From contig CM060831.1 in the NCBI GenBank assembly GCA_030762175.1, positions 142,193,001 to 142,257,000 of the forward strand: a stretch of DNA of 64,000 nucleotides, given 5' to 3'. This DNA comes from Metallyticus violacea (lineage: Eukaryota > Arthropoda > Insecta > Mantodea > Metallyticidae). The notes beneath the pieces are model-generated. The model saw nothing but the letters and a program-made list of their open reading frames with translations, made no database searches and was not told the origin of the DNA. Position numbers and translations under genes: made by a program. Position 1 is the stretch's first letter. Each line of letters begins with the position of its first letter. Of the stretch, positions 31,910 to 43,642 are shown in pieces.

Positions 31910-34755
31910 TTTAAACTTGAGTAATAAAAAAAATAAAATAAATAAATGGATACCTCTTTAGTGATATTGTAGTGAAGACAACAGACTGGGCAGGCCACAC
32001 TCTTGAGCTGTATGTTGTCTTTAGAGATGTGCTTGGCAAAAAATCATTCAACATAAGCTCTCTTAAATGTACCAAATGGAACAGAGATATATAGAAGTTC
32101 AATAACCTTGTAAGTAAAAATCAATCATACAGTGATCTTAACCTTGTAGGTGTTCAATGGGAGGCTAGAAACAATGAGTTGAAATTTTCATAGAAATTTC
32201 TTATTGACAATTAGAAAGAAAAAAAAAAGAAGCTTAACAACTTTAACATCTATTGGCCAATGTTTCAGATACATTTTCAGGGTTTTTTACTTCCCCTGGA
32301 GTCTTTCAACTGCCCCCTGGAAGATAACTAGGCAGCAGATGTTTAGGCAAAGGCCTTTTTTCCTGTAATAGATATAATGAAGAAAATCAAAATATTTATG
32401 TTCAGCTGCATTTAATGCATACATGTTATAGTTTTATAGTGTCTATTTCGATGTTAGAGCCTATTGCTGAGCTTTGTGCTTAATTTCAATGTTGAATGAC
32501 TGACTGAAAATGAGAACTGTTGAAAAGCAAAGAGTTTTCATATTTGTGTGCACCGAAAAATATTTTGAAGGAAACAAAATTGAATTTAAGTGTGTTGTTG
32601 TTCTTATGTATGCACCCAAGATGAAATGTGCTCCAGTAACATCTGTAGATAAGGAAAGATCTTTTTCTGCCTTCGAACTTAAACTTGCAGACAAAAGATA
32701 CAAGTTTTGGGTGAAAAAATTGGAAAAGGCACTTGTAATATTATTTATTTTGCAGAAAATCATGGGAAATAAGTGATTAATGTTACACAGTTTAATCATT
32801 TTTTTTTTACTGTGATTATCTAAACCAGGAAATTTTGTTTAAGATTTATTCAGAAAAATTGTTTTTGTAGTATTACTCTAAAAATGAAACAAATTTTATA
32901 AACACTGTCAATTAAACAGTGAGAATGTGATTTTTCTTATAATGAAAACAATATTTTCATATGAATATTTTCTAATTTCTTTTTTCAGGCACCAAATTTA
33001 GGCAATTTTTTAGGTTCTGTATTCATTCTATTATTTTATATAATGTAATTTTAAAATCTACCACAGGTATTTTTAACTTGAAAATCGTGTGTTAATAAAA
33101 TAAGCGATTACCAATGTGAAATTTAATGGCCCAAATTCATATTAAGCGCTTGTGAAGTTTGAAACTATTGAAAGTACATTTTAAATACTTATGTATGCAT
33201 CATATTCCTTTCTTAGCTAATTTAAGGTGACAAAAACCATTTTTTTAATCCTAAAAGTGTGCTGTCTATATATACCAAATTAATAAAATAGCCCTTAGAT
33301 TTACAAATACTAAATAATAATAATATAACCTAATTAGAAGATCTACTATTCATGCATCTAGTGCACAGGAGGACTAATGACAATTTTTCTCTCACCATGT
33401 CCCAGCTTTTTTACTATATATTTCTTAAATAATATTTACATTTTTTATATTCAACTATTGAAACACTGAAATTTATAATAAAGAATGCAAGTTTGTAAAT
33501 AATTAGAAAAAATCTAACCATACATTGTTGTATTAAGTGCACCATATATCTGCTACATGCAATGTACAATTGGCATATCTACTTGAGAATTCAAAAATCT
33601 TTGTACCCTATATATTGATTTTGCCTTCCTCCTCCAGAAAAAAATATCTGGAAGAAACACTGTTCTTGGCCTTCTACAATAAAAATTAGAGGCTGTTCAT
33701 ACTAATAGTTTAATGGGGTTATTAGAAGTATTTGTTGACATAGTCATAAAATGGTAGCAGTAATTGGATAGTTAGTTACTTATTGTGCTAGAGTTCAAAT
33801 ATTTAATCAGTTTATCTCTGTGGGTGTAAATGGATTATAGCTGTTGCAGTGAATAAAAGTGGTTGAATGAGAGCAGTGGTGTCATTCAGTCAATTTATAC
33901 CTGGTTTGCCCGAACTGGTTAAAATTAATGGAGCTTATATAACCAGTTTTTAAATTTCAAAACTTCATTTATGGATCTTTTTGAAAGAAATGTGGAGAAC
34001 AATAGTTTAGTATGAAGTTTGCAAACTTTTGCTATTGTGTTGAAAATTGCAGTAAATGGTCAATAATCTGACTCAATGCATACTTGTGTCCCAGCAGTGA
34101 TTAATGGAGCAGGCCTCCCATCTAGCTGAAACATTGAACATTGATTTGGCAAGCATGCATTCAGTATCTAAAAATGAAACAAACAGGAGCATATTGTTTG
34201 CTGTGCCAATAATGCTTAAACTGTGCTTCAGTTCAGATGTAAAAGAATGATCATTGTATTAAAATGAAGCACCAAAGTTAATATTAAGTTTTTAAGTGGT
34301 GGAATTATCAATACTGGTGTGTCAAGAAATTTAAAATGGATGATATGGTACTGACATTTTGTAATGTGAAAAGTTGAATAAACATTTCATAAGAGAAGAA
34401 AGCATGGATACATCTTTGAATGTTTCAAACAATTTATCAATATAATCATGTCCAAAAACAAGTTGGTAAGCTTTAAAACTACTGTATATATAACTATAAG
34501 GTTATGGTAGTTATTGGAGAGGAACAGTTGTTAAAAAATTAGAATGACGCCACTGAATGGAAGGAATTGGTAAGACAGCACTTTCAGAAGTAAACATACA
34601 TTAATGTAACATAAAAGAACAATTTAAATAATGTTTTATGAAATATTTTTTTAAATTATGCTTATTATAAATATTTTATTTAATGTTAAGATATTATTGT
34701 TTTACCTTTTTAAGTAATCTTTTTAGATTAAGTAAACTTTTTAATATAATTTAGC
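31910..34755. other. intergenic AT-rich DNA with one hAT remnant
   Basis: Apart from the hAT-type piece at 32540-32780, no gene or repeat family was recognised in this stretch. Confidence 0.45.
32540..32780 (+). pseudogene. hAT-type transposase C-terminal (dimerisation) fragment
   Basis: The frame reads CAPVTSVDKERSFSAFELKLADKRYKF, then KLEKAL, matching the hAT C-terminal pattern PVTS...ERSFS....L.DRR..F....LE. Only this end survives. Confidence 0.55.
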
Positions 34756-34759
34756 AAAA

Positions 34760-35480
34760 TAAAGTACGATAAATGTTACTTTCCCCCGCAATGCAAGGTT
34801 TTTCCTATGAGCGAGCCCTCACTTGTTTGCCATGCCATGGAGAGGGTAGCAAGTCTGCTTGCTTACTTGTTGACCTTGCTGACTATTGCAGTTGTGGTGC
34901 AGCTGTTTTTGGGTGTGTGTTATATTGTTCATTTCTTAATTTGACAGTATACATAAACTATCCTTATGCCTCATGTGTTTATAATGAGACACAACATGTC
35001 TTTATGAACAATTCATATGTATTAAATCAATGGTGAAAGAATCATAGGACCAATTTTTTTTAGTGAATTAACCAACAGAGAGCATGATCATGCATGTTTT
35101 CAACAGGGCTCTGCCACTGCAAATAATTCAATGAGAGCAATTCACAATGCATTTTTATAAGACAAAGTTATTATTGCGGATATGTGGTCCCCTTGGTCCC
35201 CCATTTTAACAGCCTGCAATTATTATCTCTGGGATAAATAAAAAATACAATATACAAGATGAGTGCACACCCATACAAGAACTCAAAGATAGTATTTGTC
35301 AGTAAATTGTCCTGATTTCTCAAAATAGACTACAGCAAGTGTTGAATAAATTTCTAAAGAGATGCCAAAAATGTATGGAGAATGAAGGCAGGCATTTTCA
35401 ACACCTCATTAGATAATTTGATAAGTAATGAGCTCTTAAATTGATTTGTGTATTGTTGGTTTGTATATTGTTTTACCTTC
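34760..35480 (+). mobile_element. DDE transposon remnant (mariner superfamily)
   Basis: The + strand keeps CFQQGSATAN (second catalytic region, Asp changed to Gly), then DMWSPWSP.L..CNYYLWD (third region) and a terminal MKAGIFNTSL that resembles the usual GRHFQHLL end. The same family occurs on the - strand at 52940-53760, sharing the CCTATGAGCGAGCCC terminal sequence. Confidence 0.65.
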
Positions 35481-35945
35481 CTGCTAATCTTTGAGATCCA
35501 GCTGACTGGCTAATGAGTGGCTCACTCGCCTATAGGCAAAACATTCCTAAGGAAAACAAAATTGATTGCATGGTACTTTTGAAATGTAGAACAATATTTA
35601 AATTATTGTTTTTGGTGTGCTACTAACCAGGAATGTATATTTACTTCACACTGCACTGCTCAACCTGCTCCCTTCTTTCAACTTCTCTAGCTCACTGTAT
35701 TAGCAGCATATTCTGCATACTTTCATCCTCCTAGGTCTCCAGTTATCATACACTCTCTAATTCTGCATAAATGTTAGTGCAGTATAAGAACTATGCTGCC
35801 TACTATTATGCATAAATGAATAATGAATGTACAAGACTGCGCTTACATAAACATTTATTTAGAAAATATAATGGGAAGCCGTTAAATAGTCATGTATTTT
35901 TGATAACTTTTATATTTTAAATTTGTTAATAATAATAATAATAAT

Positions 35946-35981
35946 AATATTTTAGTACTATATATATAGTACTAAAATATT
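35946..35981. repeat. perfect 36-bp palindrome
   Basis: Two 18-bp arms with no spacer (AATATTTTAGTACTATAT and its reverse complement), preceded by an (AAT)n run. Confidence 0.95.
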
Positions 35982-36010
35982 AACGAATTTAATATATACA
36001 CACACACACA

Positions 36011-37620
36011 CACGAGTCTGTTCAGAAAATTCCGGAACATTCGTAATTTCGCGCCAATGTAGTAATGTAAGAGCGAAATGCGGTTGGCATCCCTGCACAT
36101 GCCTGTGTTTAATATGTATCTGCCGAAAGTTTCATTATTGTATGTCTGTTAGTTATTGTTCAGTGCTGTATTGGGTAGAACGTTGTGTCGCACAGTTTGC
36201 GAATTTCGGGACGGCAGAGTTAGAGGAGCAACACGTCTGCATTAAATTTTGCGTGAAACTCAAGAAAACCTTTACAGAGACGCACCAAATGATGCAGGAA
36301 GCCTACGGTGACGAGTGCTTAAGCCGTACTCAGTGTTATGAATGGTTCACTGAGTTTAAAAATGGCCGGACGGAAGTTAAAGATGACGTTCGTTCAGAAC
36401 GCCCTTACCGCCACGGGTGGCCGAGGTCGTTAAGGCACGGACTCGTGAGCGGGAGGTCCGCGGTTCGAATCCCGCCAGGACCGTCCTCCCTGACTGGGGT
36501 TTTACCCAGGTTTTCCTCAGTCTTCATAACTGGCAAATGCCGGGGAGGTACCTAAACTTAGGCCTGGAACGCTTCCTTCCTTAAAAAAAAAATATCCTTT
36601 CCCAATTTATCATTTCATCTCATGTATCATCAGTGTCCACCGCCTGTGGTGCCTCAGTAGTGAAAACGGGCGTTAAACACTACTCAAAAGAACGTCCTTC
36701 GATGTCTACCGACGACGCTCATGTCAGGAAATGTCAATGAAATTGTGCATGCCATTTAAGACTGACTCTGCGAGAGATTGCAGAAGAATGTAACATTTCA
36801 GTTGGATCATGTCATGAAATCCTGACACGGTATCTTGGAATGCATCGTGTTGACGCCAAGTTCGTCCTACGGCTCATGAGTCAAGACCAGACAGACCATC
36901 GCCTCGCAATCTGTGAAGAACTTTCGGATCGCGCAAATGAGAATGAGATGTTCCTTAAGAGAATCATAACTGGTGATGAGACGTGGGTCTACGGTTATGA
37001 TGTTGAGACCAAGGTTCAATCTTCACAATGGGTCGGGAAAGGTTCTCCAAGACCAAAAAAAGCTCGTCAGGTGAGGTCAAATGTGAAAGCCATGCTGATA
37101 GTTTTCTTTGACTTTGAAGGATTAGTTCATCATGAATTCGTGCCACGGGGATAAACTGTTAATCGATAGTACTGTCGGAACGTGTTGCGACGCCTGCGAG
37201 AAAATATGAGAAAGAAACGGCCTGAAATGTGGCGAGACAATTCATGGATCTTGCATCACGATAACGCACCCGCACACTCATCCTGTTGGTGCGTGACTAT
37301 TGCACAAAAAACGAAATCACTGTGCTGCCTCATCCTCCGTACTCTCCAGACCTGGCCCCTGCGGACTTTTTTTTATTTCCAAAGTTGAAAACCCCGTTGA
37401 AAGGACGAAGATAAGATGAGATAAAAGAAAATTCGCAGACGGCTCTTCGCGCGATCCAGAAAGAGGTGTACCAAGATGCTTCCGGAAGTGGAAACGGCGT
37501 TGGGAGCGGTGTATCAATTGTGGAGGAGAGTATTTCGAAGGAGACCATGCACAATGTGTAAAAGATAAGCGTAGAAAAAGTTTGTGGCCAAAGTTCCGGA
37601 ATTTTTTTAACAGACCTCAC
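36011..37620 (+). mobile_element. mariner transposon, frameshifted, with SINE C inserted
   Basis: Terminal repeats share TCTGTT..(A)nATTCCGGAAC (36015-36040 and 37590-37615). The transposase shows an N-terminal HTH (CIKFCVKLKKTFTETHQMM...RTQCYEWFTEFKNGRTEVKDD), TGDETW (first Asp, about 36972), HHDNAPAH (second Asp, about 37257) and YSPDLAPADFF (third Asp, about 37340), the D,D34D mariner arrangement. It is split by a SINE at 36407-36688 and has further frameshifts. Base composition is GC-richer than the surroundings, suggesting a younger insertion. Confidence 0.88.
36407..36688 (+). mobile_element. SINE family C copy inside mariner
   Basis: 282 bp with flanking duplication AGAACGCCCTT / AGAACGTCCTT (36396-36406, 36689-36699). 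Ser/Leu-tRNA-like head (GGTGGCCGAGGTCGTTAAGG, box B GGTTCGAATCCC). The family body follows: CCTCCCTGACTG, TTTTCCTCAGTC, GGCAAATGCCGGGGAGGTACC, and ATGTATCATCAGTGTCCACCGCCTGTG. It ends with GGGCGTTAAACACTACT. Confidence 0.88.
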
Positions 37621-37823
37621 GTGTGTGTGTATATATATTTTAATTGAGAATATTGCATGTGTCTGACTAATTAACTTTGGATGTCAAAATAAATATTATT
37701 TTATTCTTTTTAGATTTTAATTCTTTAGTCACTACAAATTTGTGAATGTAATTATACATGTATATGAAATATCACTGCTTTTTATTATATATGCTTATAA
37801 TTAACTTTTATTTCATGATTTAT

Positions 37824-37977
37824 TCATCGATTAAAACTGTTATCCCTCTCTTTGGAATAATGACCTTGTAAAGAACGATAAGGTAGAGGTGGTATTCTGT
37901 TGCCATGTCTCAGAGTGCTGCAATATACTACTGGGCTTCTGTATCTCACATAACGTTGAGGAAACTGGATATAAACA
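37824..37977 (-). CDS. unrecognised gene, exon 4 with stop
   Basis: Strong acceptor TTTTTTTCTTCTTCTCCAG. 50 residues to TGA, with FPQRYVRYRSP, CSTLRHG and PPLPYRSLQGHY. AATAAA motifs follow directly after and 12 bases beyond the stop. Confidence 0.68.
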
Positions 37978-40844
37978 CTGGAGAAGAAGAAAAAAAGCAT
38001 TATATTGATGCATAGTTTATAATCATCCATATAAGCACTAAGGACATTATGGAATCATATTATATTAATGCCTGCAACAACTTGTACTGAAATATGTGTT
38101 ATAGATTTAAGAAATGAGCATAATACTTAGGCATAATATTTTGAGCAGTTTGCAATGAAGTGCAGAATAAAAGTTATATGTCTCCTCCATTACCATCATA
38201 TACAAATAACATATACATCTTCTAGGATTAAAGAAGCATAGGTAACAGTATAGGATAGTGTATCAGTCATTTTAATGTATGTTATTAATTTTATTCCTGC
38301 TGGCTTTCCGGTTCAATGCAGCAATATTTGTTACTTTAGATGTTATGTCAAATTATTGTTTTTTTCTATGAAAGGGCATAAAGCTGGTATTTTACACACT
38401 AAGTCTTTAGCACTAGAGAGTAATATCTAAAAAGTTTATGCCCTGGTGTAGAAAATATAACATTCAATAATATATTTTATTTAGTTGCAAATACTGCATT
38501 GGTATTAATTAATGTTCAAATTAATTATAGAGTGATTTATATAGAACTAACACAGTTCTTTCTTTATTTATTCAGCTGGAAATTCACCCAATGTCCTGAG
38601 TTTAATATCATATTAAGGGGGTATTTTGGAGTTTTGATTCTCTGTTATGAGACGCAGAGATATTTATTCATTATTCCTTATTGTTGACTTTTATGTTTGG
38701 CAGCTGTTTTGTATATTTTATTCTAGTTGCTTTGAAAATACTGTACATATTGTATCAATGGTTCTTCCTTGTGGAGCAATACTGGATTATGAACTCAATT
38801 ACAGCTACTTGAAGGGCATACCAGAGGGAATTTGGTGTTCACAATCCTGCAGAAAGAAACACAATACTGGCAATGGTAAACAAATTGGAAACAACTGGAT
38901 CTCTGATGAGTGAAAAAGGCAAACATTGTTTATCTAGACTGCCCACAGTTGTTATGGACATCCAGGCATGACTGGAGTTGTCACCCTATAAGTCATTAAG
39001 ACATTTGTCGCAGGAGACCAGGTACACCTACTCAATGTGTCAGAAAGTTGAGAATAGTGCTCACCTAAAATAAAGAGTGAAGTATTACTGTTGACTTTAG
39101 GCATTCATTATGCAAAATCCTGCCTTATTGCCCATCACATGGCTCATAAATGAAGCATGGTTCCATTTATGTAGCTATATGAACTCTCAGAACTCACGCT
39201 ATTGGGCTGTCCAAAATCCACATGTCATTCATGAAGCACCTATGCACCCAGTTATATTTGGAATTTGGTGTGCAATATCTGCACAGAGAATAGTGGAACT
39301 AATTTTTTTTGGACCAAACTGTGGACATGCAGAGTACTGAGGGATTTTCTTGGAGTTTGTTGACAACTGGATGACTTAGAGTTGGGTTCTGATATTTTTA
39401 ATAAGATGGCACTACATGCCATACGTCAAACCATTCCATAGCTCTAAGTGAAAGTTTCTTTGATGATAATGCCCAAGAACCTGTAGTCAGAGATCTGATT
39501 CAAGAACACTGGACTTCTCCCTGTGAGGTTACTTAAAGACAGAGTTTACGCCACATGCCCCCAGACATTGGACTATCTGAAGCACAACATTACACAGGAG
39601 ATTAATGGTATTGACTGCACTGTCCTCCAAAGAGCGACTAATAACATGGAATGACTTGTTGAATTATGTCTTATGCAGAAGGCAGGACATTTTCAATAGA
39701 GGTTAATCTCCCAAAGATACTCTGCATTTGTAGTATAATAACTTCTTGCTAGCCCCATTCGTTTTCAAAGAAAGAAAGAAATGTATTATTTCTATACGCA
39801 TCATATTTACAATAAGAGCAGTTGTAGATATTTATGTTAATAGTTCTTATAACATAGCTGTCATGCTGATACTGTTTCACAAAGTATTACTTTATGATTT
39901 TATCACATAAATATTTGATAATAATTTATGTATGAACAATATTACATACATGTTTATAAAAAAATGGCAATTACAATATGTTTAAGTTCATTTTTTATAA
40001 TGCTCAGTGTGTTATACATAAAATCCTCTTTGAATATGCAAAAAAAAAAAAAAAGTTTTTACTATATTAATTCTACTTTTTAAGCCTTACCTTGTTGGAT
40101 TTGGAGGACACTGATAAAAATAATCACTTGTTTGAAAGAAATCCAGACAATGAAGTCTTCCAGTATTATCTTTGTACTGTTCCCTTTGTCTCTGACATAG
40201 CTGAAAGCCATATGACAACCCACAAGTGTTAATTACAAATATTTATTGCAGTGATTTAATGATAAGTAGACAAATATATAAAGATATTAAATGAGTAGAT
40301 TAAAAGTTACATACCAAGTAAAAGCCATCTACTTCTTGCTGCTTTAAAGCATCTGTAAATAATGGAGATAGTGGTATTTCAGGCTTTTTCAGCAATCTCT
40401 CCAGATTAGTGTTTATACCAGTTGTTATAAGATCAGGACTGGCAGTGTAAGTTGTAGACTGCACAAGGATAAAAAATATGCATTTATAATCTTGTAACAG
40501 CACTAGTAATCAGTTCAGAGAAGTGGAAGTTATTTTTTCCCACATAACTAAAGAAATTTTTGTAACCGGTAAAGCAAGCTACAATTCCAGAAAATTAAAT
40601 TGCAAATTGCTTGTTTTTATTCTAAGAACAATTTTTAGAAAATAGGGAAATGTAAACACCCATTAGAATAATATAAAACATGTCTTTGAAACATGTCTAA
40701 GTAAGTGAAATAAAATTAGTGAAATTTGAGTGACTTTCTCATGAATAATTTGTTTATGATACTATATTTCACTGTAAAAATCCCAAACTATTCAAAATTA
40801 GTATTTAACTTCTTTAATAACAAAGTCAAAGAATGGTTGAAAGC

Positions 40845-40883
<39 letters not shown>

Positions 40884-42933
40884 TTCTTGGTTCTAACTTA
40901 AATACATTACAGATATATTGATGTCACATTGACTTATATATAAATAAAATGTATCATGCATGTAAATATATATTCCCATACTTCCTTATGAGTGTTTCAA
41001 GTTGTTTAGGTACGGATTGATGAACAAAGTTTGAGGTTCAATTCTCACCAGAATCATTTTCCTTGACTGAGATTTTTCCCATTGTTTTCTCAGTCCTCAC
41101 CACTGAAAATGATGAAAATGCAGAAAGCTACCCTAAAGTTAGGCTTTTTTTATTTTTTGATTGATTTATTTATGGATGCTGTTTAACATCTCAGGTCATC
41201 AGCGTCCCATTCAACTCAGGGTGTGAAACGACCGGCAAATTTTGCTCAGAGGCCTCTCTTTCAGGCTTGAAGTTCTCCATCGGTCCTGGACGGGTTCGAA
41301 CCTGCGATCTTGGGTTTAGGAGGCAAGTATGGTAATCACTACACCACCAGGACCGACAAGTTAGGCTTGAAATGCTTCCTTCCCAAATACAAAAATTCCT
41401 TTCTCAACTTATCATTACATATCACCAGTGTCCATGGCCTTTGATGCCTCAGCAGTAAAAACAGGCATCAAGCACTATAAAACAAAAACAAACACATGCA
41501 AGCACTTAATGGTCTATGTTCCTATTTCATTTAATGTGTGCAACAAGAAAGATAGACCAGTTAAGTATGGACTTGTGAGCAAGAGGTCTGGGGTTCGACT
41601 TCTACCAGGACTGTCCTCTCTGACAGAGGTTTTTTCCAGGTTTTCCTCAGTCATAAAATGACAAGTGGCAGGGATGTACCCTAAACTTAGACCTGGAACA
41701 TTTCCTTCCTCGGGTGTTCAACAGTATTCTAAAAAAAAAAGATAGATCTTAACTTCAATTTTAAACATTTAATTTCAGAAAAGTGATTTTGAAGGTTATG
41801 GACTCAATATTAAATAAACTCTGATTATAAAAGAATTTATATTTAATTTCTTTATTTACTGTGATATCTTCTTGTATTGTAAAAAACCTTTATGAGAGAA
41901 ACTTTAAAATAAGAGTATGTTTTAGGAGGTATGAACAGGACACATTGTTTACAGATCATGGTATATATGCAGATTCAGAAAATAATGTACAATAAAATTT
42001 AATTTAAAAGAATGCACATATACAGAAAAATAATTGATATAATTTATGAATGAAATTTAGACAAAAACTGAAAGGTATTTTCCAGTTTCTGTTGTCAAAA
42101 ATGTTAATCCAGCAGAAAAAAATTGCAGATTATTTATTGTTATGTAAATACAACTTTATCAAAACAGATTTTTAATAACAGTGCATTAACTGTCTATAGA
42201 GGGTGAATCAGGGCCTTTGTAACAAATTTGGAGGAAAGTTAGATCTTACAATTAGAAACTCTTTGACACATTGTTTAGAAATTGTGCACACTTGTTTGTT
42301 GTCTATGTGTATTGGTTCCAAACATTAAACCTGCCTTGTCTTTGCCATGTACCTCTGTGGTAGCCAATGAGTGTGATTTGAATTCAAACATCCATTGAGA
42401 ATGTTTGGGGACATGTCAAAGTGTCATGTATCTGAACCCAGTTGACACAACACATGAACTGATTAAGTGAATATTTGCTGTCTTTGATAAAATGCAACAC
42501 AGACCTGAAATGTTTAGCATGATAGGCATTGCTATGATGATATAATTAATGTAATCAGGTTCTGGCAGCACTTCAATACCTTCTGTAATCTTTCCCAAAG
42601 GTACTTATGGAATAAATTAATAATATCATGTAATATTTGTTAAATGATCCAAACACTTGTGCTTCTTTTGATGATGCATGCCTCCTAAATAATGTGTCAT
42701 AAAATATAGATTGTACAATAAAAAATTATATTCATTGTGAGTTTTATTTCCACTTTCAATTTGTCACAGAGGTCCTGATTCACCTGTATATTTCCAACCA
42801 AAAGTAAGTCATTTCTTAAAATATTTATGAAGTTACTCACCCTGGACCCTCCATTTTGACTGTAGAGATAGTCTGTGTTATTGAATTCATACTTAGAGCC
42901 ATGGCTCTGTTTGATTGGAGTAAAATAGCTCAT
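37824..42933 (-). CDS. unrecognised 166-residue Tyr/Pro-rich protein, four exons
   Basis: Exons on the - strand: 42841-42933 (ATG at 42931-42933), 40315-40458, 40091-40200 and 37824-37977 (TGA at 37824-37826). Phases match at every junction (0, 0, split AG+T), totalling 501 nt. I do not recognise the family. The protein has no signal peptide or membrane segment. It has many Tyr, Pro and Arg, four Cys, and motifs DYLYSQNGGS, SDYFYQCPPNPT and RIPPLPYRSLQGHY. Small Tyr/Pro-rich proteins without domains are common among axonemal microtubule inner proteins, but that is only a guess. Introns hold DDE remnants, SINEs and a Penelope fragment. A DDE element ends about 50 bp from the exon 1 donor. Confidence 0.65.
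38790..39720 (+). mobile_element. DDE (Tc1/mariner-type) transposon remnant in the intron of the - strand gene
   Basis: Broken + strand frames keep an HTH region (FGVHNPA-like, then NKLETTGS.MSEKGK near 38890) and SLRHLSQETRYTYS. The first catalytic region reads NEAWFHLCSYMNSQNSRYWAVQNPH (39140-39215, Asp replaced by Asn), followed by GIWCAIS. Later regions are eroded. Confidence 0.65.
40091..40200 (-). CDS. unrecognised gene, exon 3
   Basis: Acceptor GGCTTTCAG, donor GTAAGG. 36 codons plus two bases, with LCQRQREQYKDNTGRLHCLD and FYQCPPNPT. Confidence 0.65.
40315..40458 (-). CDS. unrecognised gene, exon 2
   Basis: Acceptor TTGTGCAG, donor GTATGT. 48 whole codons, with INTNLERLLKKPEIPLSPLF and DGFYL. 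Confidence 0.65.
40681..40790 (+). mobile_element. Penelope pLTR end fragment
   Basis: Matches the right end of the 2975-5645 element: TTTGAAACATGTC.AAGTAAGTG, AAAATTAGTGAA and TTTGAGTGA, then the tail ATATTTCACTGTAAAAATCCC. No clear target duplication. Confidence 0.7.
40846..40881. repeat. (CAT)n microsatellite
   Basis: About 12 uninterrupted CAT units. Confidence 0.95.
41010..41490 (+). mobile_element. SINE family C copy split by a SINE A insertion
   Basis: Left part 41010-41135 (GGTTCAATTCTC box B, GACTGAGATTTTTCCC, TTTTCTCAGTCCTCA); right part 41369-41490 (GAAATGCTTCCTTCCC, TATCACCAGTGTCCATGGCC, AGGCATCAAGCACTA). The parts join exactly once 41147-41357 and one target duplication are removed. 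Confidence 0.75.
41147..41357 (-). mobile_element. SINE family A copy nested in SINE C
   Basis: Flanked by the 11-bp duplication AAGTTAGGCTT (41136-41146, 41358-41368). Reversed family A landmarks: TTTGCTCAGAGGCCTCTC, GGTTCGAACC, ACTACACCACCAGGACCG. Confidence 0.85.
41553..41742 (+). mobile_element. SINE family C copy, 3'-truncated
   Basis: GGACTTGTGAGCAAGAGGTC, GGTTCGACTTC box B, GTTTTCCTCAGTCATAAAAT, CTAAACTTAGACCTGGAACA, then a poly(A)-like tail at 41731-41740. Confidence 0.75.
42198..42787 (+). mobile_element. short DDE transposon remnant with terminal inverted repeats
   Basis: Ends GGGTGAATCAGGGCC (42201-42215) and GGTCCTGATTCACCT (42771-42785) are inverted copies. The + strand keeps IENVWGHVK and MQHRPEMF, the usual C-terminal region of this transposase group. 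It lies in intron 1 of the - strand gene, ending about 50 bp from the splice donor. Confidence 0.65.
42841..42933 (-). CDS. unrecognised gene, exon 1
   Basis: Encodes 31 residues from MSYFTPIKQSHGS; donor GTGAGT (rc of 42835-42840). The coding start could be further upstream if an acceptor ATAATGAG is used, but the ATG in frame is the simplest choice. Confidence 0.6.
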
Positions 42934-43217
42934 TATGTACAGCAGTAATAAACAGCCTGACTTATACTAGATAATTTTTCTTTAAAATACTGTATTTATA
43001 CATTTTTAAAATGTTAAGCCATTATTTTGAAATTAAATTAAGTGATTGTATATTACTATAAAGCTGGACTGAAGGTGAATTACATGGAAGGATTCTTGGA
43101 TAAGACCATTGCTGTGTTTGAATCCTGGTAGAGGAGGTATGGACAAATTTTGATAATATTCTGATAATGTTTATTTACAGAATTAGCAGTCAACTAGTTG
43201 TTGCCATGGAAGCATAA

Positions 43218-43221
<4 letters not shown>

Positions 43222-43283
<62 letters not shown>
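43222..43283. repeat. (TA)n microsatellite, about 30 units
   Basis: Uninterrupted TA run bounded by AAATTTT and AAAATT, so the whole block is palindromic. Confidence 0.95.
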
Positions 43284-43287
<4 letters not shown>

Positions 43288-43642
43288 TCTGATTTAAACT
43301 GTACACATGTGTAATAACTTAGTTTTTTAATCTTAAGCTGTTATGGCTAACAATTTTAAAGTTACAGCTTATAATATATGGGATAAAATTATGCATACTC
43401 ATATTTTGGGATACCATCTGTAGAGTATTAATTTATAAAATAATTTATAATATTAAAATATTCATTTTCAGATGTGCATTTTCTTGTAACAATCAAACTT
43501 TCATTGATTCCTGCAAACTTTTTATTTTCTTAGCTGCATATAAATGGTTTTTGTTTTTGCTATAGCAGCAACATAATGTACTTTTCTTTTTTCTATTTAT
43601 TTTGTTACTCTATACATGTTTCTAAGAGACACAAGACTAATT

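Noticed and set aside
36407..36480. Serine/leucine tRNA gene candidate
   Set aside because: It is the head of SINE C with target duplications; the acceptor and variable arms do not form a proper tRNA.
40846..40881. Regular short repeats as a possible CRISPR-like array
   Set aside because: Simple (CAT)n microsatellite without spacers, in a eukaryotic genome.
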